Source: an uncultured Desulfosarcina sp. (GTDB taxonomy: Bacteria > Desulfobacterota > Desulfobacteria > Desulfobacterales > Desulfosarcinaceae). From it: a DNA stretch of 64,000 nt. The notes under the pieces are model-generated. The model made no database searches. It was not told the origin of the DNA and saw only the letters and a program-made list of their open reading frames with translations. The position numbers were made by a program, and so were the translations under genes. Below are positions 1 through 8,672 of the stretch, piece after piece; within the stretch, counting starts at the first letter, position 1, and the number at the start of each line of letters is the position of its first letter. The stretch spans positions 3,782,001 to 3,846,000 of the forward strand of contig NZ_OY764190.1 of NCBI RefSeq assembly GCF_963668215.1, given 5' to 3'.

Positions 1-2680
1 CGGAGATACCTCCGGTGGCCAGACGAGTGGCGAGAGCCTTTACTTCTTCAAGTACGGCATCCGTTTGGTCGGGGGACACGCTGATATAAGCCTGAAAAAC
101 CCCGTAGCCGTCATAGGCCCGGCTGGCCCGGTTGAAGGCATACGGCGAGTAGGAGGCACCCAGCTTTTCCCGGATGCGCTGCCGGAGGCGCTCGGAGAAT
201 ATGTCGGCCAAAACGGAAAGCCGCCTGGTTCGGCCGATATCCCAGAAATCTTCGGTCTGCCAGGCGGCGACGACCATGGCCTTGGGAATCTGAGTGTCTA
301 CCGCAATGCGTTCGATTTTGCCGGTGGGCATGGCCGGCAGATCGCTGCGAACCGCATCCAACTCAGTATCCCGTCGGGGCAAAGCCCCCAGGTAGCGCCG
401 GGCCAGATCGATCACCTGTTCGACGTCCACATCACCGACAACGGACAACTCCAGCGGCGCTTTTGTCAACTGGGGCTGGATCCATCCCCGGATATCGTCC
501 AGGGTGATGGTATCGAGCTGTTCGGGAGTCGGCAGACCGAAACGGCTGTCGCCTCCGGCCAGAAACCGTTCCCCCTCGATTCGCATCATCCCGTCAATGG
601 AGCGGGAGAACGACAGGTATTCCTGGCGCAGCCGTTCCCTGACCAGCTTCAAGGCATCTTCACGGAAGCCTGGATCCATCAGGTGCGCATAGAATAACTG
701 GAACATCAGTTCCAGTTCATCGGGAACACTCTCGGCGAAAAAGCCGGAGTGGGTTTCTCGGACGCGGAAATCCACCCCGGTGCGCTTGCCGGCCAGGGCC
801 CGCTCCAACTGGCTGGTATCCAGAGACCCCAGTCCGCTTTCGTCCATTGTAGCTTCTCCCAGCAGGGAGATGCCGGGCAGAGATTCGGGTTCCGAGGATT
901 TCCCCCGGCCGAAAATCAGGTCGGCGAGCACTTCGTTTTTACTGTAATCGGTTTGTTTTACATTGATCCAAACGCCGTTGTCCAGACGGACCCGGGTCAC
1001 GCCCAGGTCTTCGATGGTTTCCCGAAAAGCGATGCCCCCAGTGTTTTCCGGCGGCTGCAAATAGGGGAAGACGGCTGCCGCCTGCACTTCGGGGGCGTCG
1101 ACAACGCGGGCGGCCGATGAGAGAAAAACATCGCGGATCTGTTTTTGCGGATCGCCATGGGAGGCCTTTTCCAGATCGACATTGCCGGTGACCAACACCA
1201 ACCGATGATCGCCGGGCCAGTTGCTTTTAAAGGCCCGGTGGACTTCGGCCAGGGTGACGGATGCGACCACGGGCGCCAGGTTGGCCTTTTCCTGCTGCGG
1301 TGATTGGAATACCCGATTCCGGGCAAGGTGCCGCATGATCGTTCGGGCCAGGGAGGTGCTGTTACGGGTCGGCGATTCCCGGACGGCATTGTCCAGCATG
1401 CTGAGGGTGTCTTTTTTAACCCGTTCCAGTTCCGCTTCCGTGAAGCCGTAAAGGAGGGCTCTCCGCAATTCCTGCTCCAGCGCCGCAATGGTGGCGGACC
1501 AGTTGTCGGGACTGCTGTCGGCGGAGATCTCCGCGTACCGGATGTGATCCAGGTAGGTGCCGCTGCCGATGGTGGCCGAGGTGAATGGGGCATCCGGTTT
1601 TTTCAACCGCCGATCCAGCCGGTTCTGGACAATACCGTCGGCCATTTGTTCAATCAGTTGCCGCCGTTGCAGGTCCAGCGAGTCCGGCGTCGGTTCTTCG
1701 ACGCCGACCACTTCGATGCTCACCGTCGTCCCGCCGGCTTCGGGTTCATGGTGGTAAAACGCTTCCAGGCCCTTGTGGCGAATCGTTCCCATTTCCGGCA
1801 AGGCAGGTGTTGGTGCCCGTGGAACGAATTCGGCGAATTGCTCTTCGATAAGCCGCTTGGCCAAGGGCAGAGAGAAATCTCCCACCATGACCAGCACGGC
1901 ATTGTCCGGCCGGTACCAGGCATCGTAAAAGCGTTTCAGTTTCTCGTGGTTTGCCCCTTCTATGACTGCCGTTTCTCCGATGGGCATTCGACGGGAGATC
2001 AGCATGCCCGGCAACTCGAAATTCAACGTGGCCTTGAAGGTCCGATAGTCGACAGAATCCCGGGCGCGCTTCTCCGCAAGAATAACGCCTCGCTCCCGGT
2101 CGACTTCTTCTTCCAGCAGCAGGGCACCCATGGCATAGTCTCGCGTGACCAGCAGCCCGTCTTTAAGGTTTTTTTCGTCGCCTGCGGGCAGGATGATATC
2201 ATAGACGGTTTCGTCGAAACCCGTGTGGGCATTGGCGTCGTTGCCGAATTGCATGCCGATGCTTTGAAAATAGCGCACCAGTTCGCCGGGCGGAAAATGC
2301 GTGGAGCCATTAAACAGCATGTGTTCGAGAAAATGAGCCAAGCCGCGCTGCTCTTCGGTTTCGTTCAGACTGCCGGCAGCGATATAAAGGTGCAGGCTGA
2401 CGCGGTTTTCCGGCCGCTGGTTGGGCATTAATACATATCGAAATCCATTGCCCAGCCGTCCGAAAGTGACCGCCGGGTCCGGGGAAAGGTCGCTGGTTTC
2501 ATGGGGCCATGGCAACCCGTCGGCCGGTCTGTTTTTTACATCTCCCGCAGCGACAGGGGGAGTAGAAGAGAATGTCGAACCCGGAGACAGAAGCAGCCCC
2601 CCCCAAAGCATCAGCGTAAGGGCGATTGCTACCTTTGTCCGGGTGTGTTTGCCTGTTGCTAACCTGCTGTTACCCATCAT
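1..2680 (-). CDS. M16 family zinc metallopeptidase (insulinase/PqqL-like), partial at 3' end
   Basis: Exported M16 zinc protease that should cleave peptides in the periplasm or at the outer membrane. The frame is open from an ATG at 2680 (preceded by an AAGGTG Shine-Dalgarno-like site) to the left edge, so the C-terminus lies outside the window; about 893 codons are seen, close to the usual 900-950 for two-half M16 proteins. Residues 17-33 form a hydrophobic signal segment. The inverted zinc motif HFLEH is at about 116-120, followed by the FNGSTHFP stretch typical of the family and, about 70 residues on, a glutamate-rich helix (ERGVILAE). A second M16-like half fills the C-terminal part. Open frames on the plus strand here are shadows. 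Which peptides it degrades cannot be told. Confidence 0.9.
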   Translation of the reverse strand, partial: MMGNSRLATGKHTRTKVAIALTLMLWGGLLLSPGSTFSSTPPVAAGDVKNRPADGLPWPHETSDLSPDPAVTFGRLGNGFRYVLMPNQRPENRVSLHLYIAAGSLNETEEQRGLAHFLEHMLFNGSTHFPPGELVRYFQSIGMQFGNDANAHTGFDETVYDIILPAGDEKNLKDGLLVTRDYAMGALLLEEEVDRERGVILAEKRARDSVDYRTFKATLNFELPGMLISRRMPIGETAVIEGANHEKLKRFYDAWYRPDNAVLVMVGDFSLPLAKRLIEEQFAEFVPRAPTPALPEMGTIRHKGLEAFYHHEPEAGGTTVSIEVVGVEEPTPDSLDLQRRQLIEQMADGIVQNRLDRRLKKPDAPFTSATIGSGTYLDHIRYAEISADSSPDNWSATIAALEQELRRALLYGFTEAELERVKKDTLSMLDNAVRESPTRNSTSLARTIMRHLARNRVFQSPQQEKANLAPVVASVTLAEVHRAFKSNWPGDHRLVLVTGNVDLEKASHGDPQKQIRDVFLSSAARVVDAPEVQAAAVFPYLQPPENTGGIAFRETIEDLGVTRVRLDNGVWINVKQTDYSKNEVLADLIFGRGKSSEPESLPGISLLGEATMDESGLGSLDTSQLERALAGKRTGVDFRVRETHSGFFAESVPDELELMFQLFYAHLMDPGFREDALKLVRERLRQEYLSFSRSIDGMMRIEGERFLAGGDSRFGLPTPEQLDTITLDDIRGWIQPQLTKAPLELSVVGDVDVEQVIDLARRYLGALPRRDTELDAVRSDLPAMPTGKIERIAVDTQIPKAMVVAAWQTEDFWDIGRTRRLSVLADIFSERLRQRIREKLGASYSPYAFNRASRAYDGYGVFQAYISVSPDQTDAVLEEVKALATRLATGGIS

Positions 2681-2794
2681 CGGAACACCTTGCCGTTATC
2701 GATTCGGTTTCGATCCGCCGTTCTTTTTGCATACCGGTTAAATAGTAATGCATGACCGGACAAAGGCAATCCCTTTTTCCGCGGCCCTGATATC

Positions 2795-2841
2795 AAAAAA
2801 GCCTTCCCGGCCCGTCGGATGGCGGGTCTGCGGAAGGCTTT
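2795..2841 (-). terminator. Rho-independent terminator after the H1-like gene
   Basis: Read on the minus strand, AAAGCCTTCC and GGAAGGCTTTTTT form a 10-bp stem around a GC-rich loop, ending in a run of six T. It lies 40 bases past the stop of the H1-like gene and 115 bases before the M16 start, so it separates the two. Confidence 0.8.
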
Positions 2842-2881
2842 GTTTACCGCGAAAGCGGTGTGGGGTGGGGATTGCCCCCTT

Positions 2882-3286
2882 TTAATTTTTCTTTTTGACG
2901 TAAACCCCTCTCGAGAGCGTTTCGATCTGTCCTTTTTTGGTCAGTTTGTAAAGCGCGTTGCTCACTTGACGGGGCTGCAGGCCGGTCCTTTTCTTGATCC
3001 GTTCCACGGTGATTCCGTTGCGGCTCCTGCTGATCATGCCATAGATGTTATCGAGCATGGTGTCTCCCCCGGCAGCCGGTTTTGCTTTTGCCGCGGTGGG
3101 CGCCTTTTTTTTGGCGGCCTTCTTCTTAGGGGCCGCCTTGGCCTTCTTTACTGCCGCTTTCGCTTTTTTCACAGGCGCAGCTTTGCCCTTTTCTTTTTCG
3201 AGATCTGCCGCCATTTTCTCTACCTGTTTTACCAGAGAAGTAAGGGTCCGCGAAATCGCTAACAGTTTCTTTTGCGCATCTTTCAT
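2882..3286 (-). CDS. Histone-H1-like lysine/alanine-rich protein with C-terminal winged helix
   Basis: Probably a nucleoid-associated or regulatory DNA-binding protein. The 134-residue product has three parts: an N-terminal helix (1-35) with coiled-coil spacing, a Lys/Ala/Pro-rich tail-like segment (35-73) with repeated KKAKAA and KKKA patches as in bacterial H1-like proteins, and a compact C-terminal domain (75-134) that reads as a winged helix (GITVERIKKRTGLQPRQVSNALYKLTKKG, then a basic wing). The ATG at 3286 has an AAGGAGG site about 10 bases upstream. It stands alone, with its own terminator downstream. Composition of the basic linker and the wHTH pattern are seen; the chromatin role is inferred from bacterial H1-like proteins. 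Confidence 0.75.
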   Translation of the reverse strand: MKDAQKKLLAISRTLTSLVKQVEKMAADLEKEKGKAAPVKKAKAAVKKAKAAPKKKAAKKKAPTAAKAKPAAGGDTMLDNIYGMISRSRNGITVERIKKRTGLQPRQVSNALYKLTKKGQIETLSRGVYVKKKN

Positions 3287-3313
3287 CAGCTTGAGCCTCC
3301 TTATTAGAGCGGT

Positions 3314-3334
3314 TTTAGCTAGAAATTTAGCTAG
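3314..3334 (-). promoter_or_regulatory. Direct repeat TTTAGCTAG x2 in the H1-like gene leader
   Basis: Two exact copies of TTTAGCTAG (3314-3322 and 3326-3334), separated by AAA, lie 28-48 bases before the H1-like start. A TATAAT-like hexamer on the minus strand sits about 15 bases further upstream, so the repeats would fall near the start of the transcript. The unit contains the palindrome TAGCTA. It may be a tandem operator, possibly for autoregulation by the winged helix; no known motif is recognised. Between 3340 and 3575 nothing else is recognised. Confidence 0.35.
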
Positions 3335-3575
3335 TTATTTTGAGCCCTATTATATTTCTCTTCTATTGTCAAGCCTTGTTTGGAGAACTGATGCATGCAG
3401 CAGAGATAATGTCCCTAAAAAGCTATGCGGGATGAAGGACTGGCAGCAATCGAGATCGACAGGAAGCAGGAGTATGTGCAGCGCCGCGCCGTCTTGACGG
3501 CAGGCAGTAGAGATTTGATGGGGCTTGTCGTTGCGTGCGTGTTCGGGAATTTGAAATGCTCACTTCGCAACATTT

Positions 3576-3824
3576 TCAAGGTTCCCTGATGAAAGCCCAC
3601 CAGATATACCAAAAGAAGATCGCCCACGCAGCGATGGCCGCCCCATACCCTTTCCAATCCGTTTTACGGGTTGCCATGCCGTGCTTGTTCATCTTACCGA
3701 CGGGAAGTTTGCATGACGGGCAGACTTCTGCCTTCAGGGGCATGTACTCCATGCATTCCGGGCATTTTTTTGAGATGAATCCACTCGGATTGTCGGGGTC
3801 GATCCCTCCGTGGCGTGTGCTCAT
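3576..3824 (-). CDS. Small zinc-ribbon protein with one C-terminal membrane segment
   Basis: The 82-residue product has a CxxC pair (KKCPECMEY, about 20-23) and a second pair (CPSCK, about 35-38), a typical zinc-ribbon spacing, then a short basic linker and one hydrophobic segment (about 60-78, rich in Trp, Ala and Ile) near the C-terminus. This predicts a zinc ribbon on one side of the membrane held by a single anchor. Its start is 7 bases past the ppiD stop on the same strand, so it is probably cotranscribed with ppiD and may work with the envelope folding machinery. I do not recognise a named family. Confidence 0.6.
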   Translation of the reverse strand: MSTRHGGIDPDNPSGFISKKCPECMEYMPLKAEVCPSCKLPVGKMNKHGMATRKTDWKGYGAAIAAWAIFFWYIWWAFIREP

Positions 3825-3830
3825 GTCATT

Positions 3831-5723
3831 TTATTCCAGGTATGATTTTTCGATTTTAATGTCACTGCTGGCTTTGCGTGCATCAATCCAGTCCTGCATT
3901 GCGTTTCTTTGCTTCTGCTGAAGAAGCATTGCCTTGATGCTTTCCTTTTCGCTTTCAAAGCCGTCGGCCGCCGGTGCCTTCTTTTCCACTAACCGAAGCA
4001 GATAATATCCTGCCCCTCCTTTTATCGGTTCCTTGCTGATGTCGCCGGATGAAGCCAGTTGGAACGCCGCCTGAGTTACTTGCGGGTCCGAACCGATGTC
4101 GGGGATGGAGGTATTGCGTTTGAACAGACCGGTGTGCTTTATTGTCACGCCGTGCAAGCTGGCGCTTTCTTCGAACGTTTTTCCAGAGGCAAGATCCGCC
4201 GCCATGGCCTTGGCCTCCGCATACGCCTTTTCGGCCTGCATTTTACGGATCAGATCTTTCCGGACCCTGGCTTTGACCGCATCCAGTTCGGGGATGGCCG
4301 CTTTGATGACTTCTGTGGTCTGGATAATGTAGTAGCGCCCGCCGATATCCTGGATGTCGCTGATTCCGTCCTTTCCCAAATCGAAGGCGGCCTGAGCGAA
4401 TTGGCTTTTGGCGCTGCCCAGAGCCTCCGGTCCTTTCCGGGTAAACGAACCGGCTTCCAATACGGCCAGGTTAAATGTCTCGGCGTTGTGGATCAGGTCT
4501 TCTTTTTCATAACAGGTTTCGTAAAACTGCTCGGCTCTGTCGTAGGCCAAGTTGCGCGCTTTTCTTTGCTTCAAGGTGGCGATAATGCGGTCCTTGCTTT
4601 CCTCCAGCGTCCGTGTGGTCGCGTCCTCCACGGATTCCACTTTGATGACATGCCATCCGAATTGGGTTTTCACCGGATCGCTGATTTCTCCGGAGGCCAT
4701 CGAAAAAGCCTTGTCGGCAAAAGGTTTCACCATCTGAGATTTCTGGAATTTGCCCAGATAGCCGCCCTTGTCTTTGGTGGGGCCTTCCGAGTAGGTTTTG
4801 GCCAGTTCGGCAAAATCCTTTCCTTCCCTGGCCATTTTGGCAATGTCCGCTGCCTTGGAACGGGCGGCAGCATCCGCCTCTTCGTCTGCATCCGGGGCCA
4901 GCTTTATCAGAATATGGCTGGCTTCGACGGTTTTCTCGGTCTTGAATTCGTCGATATTGGAATCGTAGTAGTCCGCAATCTCGTCTTCGGCAACAGCCAC
5001 CTCTCCCTTGAACGCATCCGGGTCGAACAGCACGTACCTGGCTTTGACCATTGGCTCGGTCTTGTAGTTTTCTTTCTGCTCGTCGAAATAGTCGGCGATT
5101 TCTTGCTCCGAGGGGGTGATATCCGTGTAGCGGCCCGGTTCGAACAAAACGGTGTCGATGTTCGCGGAAGCATTCTGCCAGTCGTACCAGAGGCGCGCCT
5201 CGCCGTCGGAAACCTTGGCGGCACCGGCGACGACCCGGGTCAGTTTTTCGGCCAGCAGTGCGTTTTTCTGATCCGCTTCAAACTCTTCCGGGGTGAGGTG
5301 GACCTGGGCGAGAAGTCTGAGGTAGCGTCGGTTGTCGAATGATCCGTTGGTCTGGAAGACGGGAGCATTCATGATCGATTCCGCCACCTCGGCATCGGTG
5401 ACCCGCAGTTCCAGTTTCTTGGCTTCCTGGAGCACGAGGGCGCGGTCGATCAACTGGTTCAATGCCTGATCCTTGACCTTGAGCATTTCAAGCATGCCGT
5501 CGTTCAGATTTTCGCCGAAGCGCTGGCGATACTGTTCGATCAGGTTGTTGTACGCGCGTCGAAATTCGCTGACAGCGATAATCTCGTCATTGACGGTGGC
5601 TACTTTAGACGCTTGCCTGGAACGGAAGCTGCCAACGCCCCAAAAAACGAACACGATGACGATCGCGAAAAGAATTACTTTGATCATCCAACTGCCGGCA
5701 TGTTTGCGCATCACGTTGAGCAT
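3831..5723 (-). CDS. ppiD: PpiD/SurA-type periplasmic peptidyl-prolyl isomerase
   Basis: Membrane-anchored periplasmic chaperone that helps newly exported proteins leave the Sec channel and fold. From the ATG at 5723 (AGAGGT site just upstream; an upstream in-frame ATG at 5807 has no such support) the product has 630 residues, as usual for PpiD. It shows a short cytoplasmic tail, one membrane anchor (about 13-33, IKVILFAIVIVFVFWGVGSF), a SurA-N-like helical chaperone domain (40-240), one parvulin domain (about 270-370, with ASHILIKL and the GGYLGKF and PFADKAFSM motifs) and a C-terminal helical and degenerate parvulin region. It heads a two-gene unit with the zinc-ribbon protein. Confidence 0.92.
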   Translation of the reverse strand: MLNVMRKHAGSWMIKVILFAIVIVFVFWGVGSFRSRQASKVATVNDEIIAVSEFRRAYNNLIEQYRQRFGENLNDGMLEMLKVKDQALNQLIDRALVLQEAKKLELRVTDAEVAESIMNAPVFQTNGSFDNRRYLRLLAQVHLTPEEFEADQKNALLAEKLTRVVAGAAKVSDGEARLWYDWQNASANIDTVLFEPGRYTDITPSEQEIADYFDEQKENYKTEPMVKARYVLFDPDAFKGEVAVAEDEIADYYDSNIDEFKTEKTVEASHILIKLAPDADEEADAAARSKAADIAKMAREGKDFAELAKTYSEGPTKDKGGYLGKFQKSQMVKPFADKAFSMASGEISDPVKTQFGWHVIKVESVEDATTRTLEESKDRIIATLKQRKARNLAYDRAEQFYETCYEKEDLIHNAETFNLAVLEAGSFTRKGPEALGSAKSQFAQAAFDLGKDGISDIQDIGGRYYIIQTTEVIKAAIPELDAVKARVRKDLIRKMQAEKAYAEAKAMAADLASGKTFEESASLHGVTIKHTGLFKRNTSIPDIGSDPQVTQAAFQLASSGDISKEPIKGGAGYYLLRLVEKKAPAADGFESEKESIKAMLLQQKQRNAMQDWIDARKASSDIKIEKSYLE

Positions 5724-6097
5724 TAACGACCTCTTCTCTATCTTTTTTGAACTGGGGCGTTGCCAGGCCCCACCGGTTGAAATCCTTGTTAAATCGTATC
5801 CATCCAAACAAAATCTTCTATTTTTTCAAACCATTGACATTACGTATTATAGCTGTTTTTGTCAATAGTGTAGCGTTCTTCGAACGACGTTTCTTTCCAG
5901 TGCCGGGCCTCGTTGCCAAAGCTGTGGGCCACCCGCGTTTCAGGTCGTTTGCCGAGCCGTTCATACGGACAGAAGCCCGTCGCGTTTTAACACGGGGGGC
6001 GCATTGGTGAAACGGCGCTTGCCGGGCTTTTTGCAGAACCCTTTAAAAATTGCATTGACAGGAAAATCCGATTTTGTTAGTTTGCGTTTTCGTTTTT
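5724..6097. other. Intergenic region between ppiD and tRNA-Ala
   Basis: This 374-base stretch separates the divergent ppiD and tRNA-Ala genes. It holds a tRNA promoter at its right end and, at 5834-5868, TTGACA facing TGTCAA on either side of an AT-rich core with TATAAT on the minus strand, which could be the ppiD promoter. No gene is seen. Confidence 0.5.
6055..6083 (+). promoter_or_regulatory. Predicted sigma-70 promoter of tRNA-Ala
   Basis: TTGACA at 6055-6060, a 17-base spacer and TAGTTT at 6078-6083; the tRNA begins 14 bases later. The -35 is perfect and the -10 weak. Confidence 0.5.
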
Positions 6098-6173
6098 GGG
6101 GCTGTAGCTCAGCTGGGAGAGCGCATGACTGGCAGTCATGAGGTCAGGGGTTCGATCCCCCTCAGCTCCACCA
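6098..6173 (+). tRNA. tRNA-Ala (anticodon GGC)
   Basis: A complete 76-base cloverleaf: acceptor GGGGCTG pairs with CAGCTCC, D arm GCTC/GAGC, anticodon arm CATGA-CTGGCAG-TCATG with anticodon GGC, T arm with GTTCGATCC, and an encoded CCA end at 6171-6173. It decodes GCC alanine codons. The gene is the integration site of the element that follows; its 3' 47 bases are duplicated at 10935-10981, and its original terminator is now at 10996, about 4.8 kb away. Confidence 0.97.
6127..6173 (+). repeat. Attachment site, left copy (attL, within tRNA-Ala)
   Basis: The 47 bases from the anticodon stem to CCA are identical to 10935-10981. Direct duplication of a tRNA 3' end is the classic mark of tyrosine-recombinase integration; the integrase gene remnant lies directly downstream. 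Confidence 0.92.
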
Positions 6174-6626
6174 AAAAAATAAAGTTAAATGGGGTGGTTA
6201 CAAGTTAGCCACCCCATTTTAGTTCCTGCTGACCCTCCTCGAAACCTCCCCCTCACATACGCCAGATACTATTTGATACGACACGTTTTACGACAAATCC
6301 AAAAAAGGAAAATTGATATTAGGCCATCGCCAGAAGATGCACCCACTATAAAGGATGCGTTAGAAAATGATGAGCCTGTACATGGCCAAATAGCATATAC
6401 ATTGATTTTGACGTTTACCCTCCACGTGCCAGCCACCAATTCCACCCTCAGATGGCATGCTTAAAAATTCTCATTTTGTTGAATTAAAAGAAGCCTTGAC
6501 ACGACTTATAACGTCGTGTAGTAGTATTTCCAAAAAAGACAAAAAACAGAAAAAAATCGAATATATAAGAAAATATAAATTCTCACAAAAAGGAATATTA
6601 TTCATGATTGAATGAGCCTGGTATGA
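6174..6626. other. AT-rich region between tRNA-Ala and integrase
   Basis: No convincing gene in 453 bases. At 6499-6519 a perfect inverted repeat, ACACGAC-N7-GTCGTGT, overlaps a TTGACA hexamer at 6496-6501, with TAGTAG at 6519-6524 as a weak -10. This looks like an operator inside the integrase promoter. The rest shows no recognised structure. Confidence 0.5.
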
Positions 6627-7427
6627 ATGCCAGGGTTGAAGGGTCCAATGCCGAAATCGAATAAAGGTGTTTTTGTTAGCGAGCGTAATGGCATCAAATG
6701 GTGGCGGTACGACTTTTCCGAAAATTGTGAGCGCCACCGGGGTTGGATTCATCCAGTTCATGGCATGACAAAAAGGACAGCCAATGCCGAGCTAAAGCGA
6801 ATTATCGCAGATGTCATTGTCAACAAAACACCCACTGGAATTAGGCGTCAGAAACCCAATACAAAAAGGATTATTGCAGACTATCTCAAATACCTCGAAC
6901 AATACCATCCTTCGACCTACGCCAGCGTCAAATATTACAAAAGGTACTTCAGGTACTTTTACGGTAAACAAATCGATGAAAAGGCCATTGAGGAATACCG
7001 TGCCAGTCGAAGGTCAACAACGACCTCACGAGGTACGCCGACATCCCACTCAACAATAAACCGTGAATTACAGTACCTCAGAGCCGCATTCAATCACGCA
7101 GGGATAAAACCAAACCCATTCGATAAGTTCAAAAAAAATAGAGAGGTTGAAAGGGTAAGGTATCTTAATCGCGATGAAATGGCCGCTTTGCTGGATGCCG
7201 CGAACAAATCCCAGAATAGTTACCTTAGAACTATCATAGAGGTGGCGATTTTGACGGGAATGCGGAAAATGGAAATTTTGAAGTTACATCGGGACAACGT
7301 AGACTTCGACCTTGACACAATTTTTGTCCCATCCAGCATTGACAAAACCCACAAGAACAAGACTATTCCGATTCCGAAGCCGCTAAAAACAAAATTGATG
7401 GCACTGGCGGCAAGGAGTGAATGGATT
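6627..7427 (+). pseudogene. Tyrosine recombinase/integrase, N-terminal fragment (split by IS)
   Basis: Phage-type tyrosine recombinase that inserted the element into tRNA-Ala. The fragment holds an N-terminal AP2-like arm-binding region, a SAM-like core-binding domain (about 75-170) and the start of the catalytic domain with the first catalytic arginine (ILTGMRKMEILKL, about 207-219). The reading frame then runs into the insertion sequence and stops at 7553, so the product lacks the HxxR and Tyr motifs; those lie at 8673-8984. The start is uncertain: ATG at 6627 or, with GAAGGG just before it, ATG at 6648. Rejoined, the two parts give about 365 residues, a normal integrase length. Confidence 0.85.
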
Positions 7428-7451
7428 TCCCCCGAATTAGTGGACACCGAG

Positions 7452-8315
7452 TTAAGCCGCAAAGGGGAAATTTTCGTATTCTTGCGGCGTTGCATAATCA
7501 AGCACAGAGTGACGTCTTTTTCGATTGTAGAAGATTTCGATATAGTAAAATAGGCTGCTGATCGCTTCTGACCGGCTGAGGTACCGGTGATGATTCACCC
7601 ACTCGGTTTTCAGCAGGCGGAAGAAACTTTCCGCAACCGCGTTGTCATAGCAGTTTCCCTTGCGGCTCATGCTGCAAATCATCTGATGTTTAGTGAGCAG
7701 TTTCTGGTAATCTCCAGAAGCGTACTGGCTGCCCCGATCTGAGTGGTGCATTAATCCCGGGTCAGGGCGTCGATGATCCAGCGCCATTTGCAACGCATCG
7801 ATGGTCAATTGTCGGGTCATCCGGGGTGAGGCGGACCAGCCGACCACCTTGCGGTTGAACAGATCAATCAGAACGGCCAGATACACCCACCCTTCCTGGG
7901 TATGAATGTAGGTGATATCGCCGACCCAGGTGCGGTCCGGAGCATCTACGGTGAACTCCTGATTCAACAGGTTGGGAGCCACCGGCAGGTTGTGCCGGGA
8001 GTTGGTCGTGACTTTGAATTTCTTTTTTGTACGAGACCGGATGCCAGCTTCACGCATTATCCGGGCTACGCGGTTTTTGCCACAACGAATGCCTTCGTCG
8101 GTAAGATCCCGGTGAATTTTGGGCGACCCGTAAATACCGTGGCTGGCGGCGTGAAGGACACGTATTCTATTCTCTAAAGCCCGGTTTTCGATGATCCGGC
8201 GGCTCTCCGGTCGATTGAGCCAGGCGTAAAATCCAGAGGGGGAGACATTAAGCAACGCACACATGCGGCCTACCTTGAACGTCTCCCGGTGGTCAGAGAT
8301 GAATTGAAATTTCAT
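7452..8315 (-). CDS. IS3-family transposase OrfB (DDE integrase core)
   Basis: Catalytic subunit of the transposase. The 287 residues show an HTH_21-like N-terminus (FYAWLNRPESRR), then an rve integrase core with the DDE residues in their usual settings: WVGDITYI (first Asp), LMHHSDRGSQYAS (second Asp) and NCYDNAVAESFFRLLKTE (Glu). The C-terminus has the usual RRRHSVLDYATPQEYE ending. The ATG overlaps the stop of orfA by four bases (ATGA), and a slippery run in orfA could yield the OrfAB fusion. It appears intact, so the element may still be active. Confidence 0.93.
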   Translation of the reverse strand: MKFQFISDHRETFKVGRMCALLNVSPSGFYAWLNRPESRRIIENRALENRIRVLHAASHGIYGSPKIHRDLTDEGIRCGKNRVARIMREAGIRSRTKKKFKVTTNSRHNLPVAPNLLNQEFTVDAPDRTWVGDITYIHTQEGWVYLAVLIDLFNRKVVGWSASPRMTRQLTIDALQMALDHRRPDPGLMHHSDRGSQYASGDYQKLLTKHQMICSMSRKGNCYDNAVAESFFRLLKTEWVNHHRYLSRSEAISSLFYYIEIFYNRKRRHSVLDYATPQEYENFPFAA

Positions 8316-8611
8316 TTCTGATCCTCCGCAAAGTAGGCCAGTGCTTTTTTTAAGATGTCACGTTCCTCTTTTACCCGCTCCAGTTCCTTTTGGAGATTGC
8401 GAACTTCCTGGTCATCAGCTTTTTGCCGCCCTTTACCGGGAAAGGCATTTTGGGGATCATCGGCCAACTGCATTTTCCAGCGGCGCAGGACACTGTATTC
8501 GACACCCAGATTCCGGGAGGCTTCGGCAACGCTGTATCCCTTGTCGGTGATCAGTGCCACGGCCTCCTTCTTAAATTCACGGTTGTAAGTCTTTCGTTTT
8601 TTCTTTGACAA
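8312..8611 (-). CDS. IS3-family transposase OrfA (HTH protein)
   Basis: DNA-binding subunit of the IS3-family transposase. The 99 residues contain a helix-turn-helix of the HTH_Tnp_1 type (FKKEAVALITDKGYSVAEASRNLGVEYSVLRRWK, about 14-47) and a C-terminal leucine-zipper-like coiled coil (about 66-92) ending in the family's DILKKALAYFA. It starts about 60 bases inside the right inverted repeat. Together with OrfB it forms the active transposase. Confidence 0.92.
   Translation of the reverse strand: MSKKKRKTYNREFKKEAVALITDKGYSVAEASRNLGVEYSVLRRWKMQLADDPQNAFPGKGRQKADDQEVRNLQKELERVKEERDILKKALAYFAEDQK
8345..8351 (-). other. Likely -1 ribosomal frameshift site in orfA
   Basis: Seven A on the minus strand, read as A-AAA-AAA in the orfA frame. 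The -1 frame is free of stops from here into orfB, so slippage would make an OrfAB fusion, the known mode of expression in IS3-family elements. Not proven here; the ATGA overlap is an alternative way to make OrfB. Confidence 0.55.
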
Positions 8612-8672
8612 TGGAACACCTCCTGTTGCCCGTATACATTGGGCTTTCCGAGGTGTCCACTAAATTGGGGTA

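Larger units (their letters stand above)
7428..8672 (-). mobile_element. IS3-family insertion sequence
   Basis: About 1.25 kb with two overlapping minus-strand genes, orfA and orfB. The ends are imperfect inverted repeats: CCCCGAATTAGTGGACACC at 7430-7448 and the complement of CCCCAATTTAGTGGACACC at 8652-8670 (17 of 19 match). It interrupts the integrase gene. The flanks GGATTT and AAATCC are themselves symmetric, so I could not fix the exact outer base or a target duplication. Confidence 0.9.
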
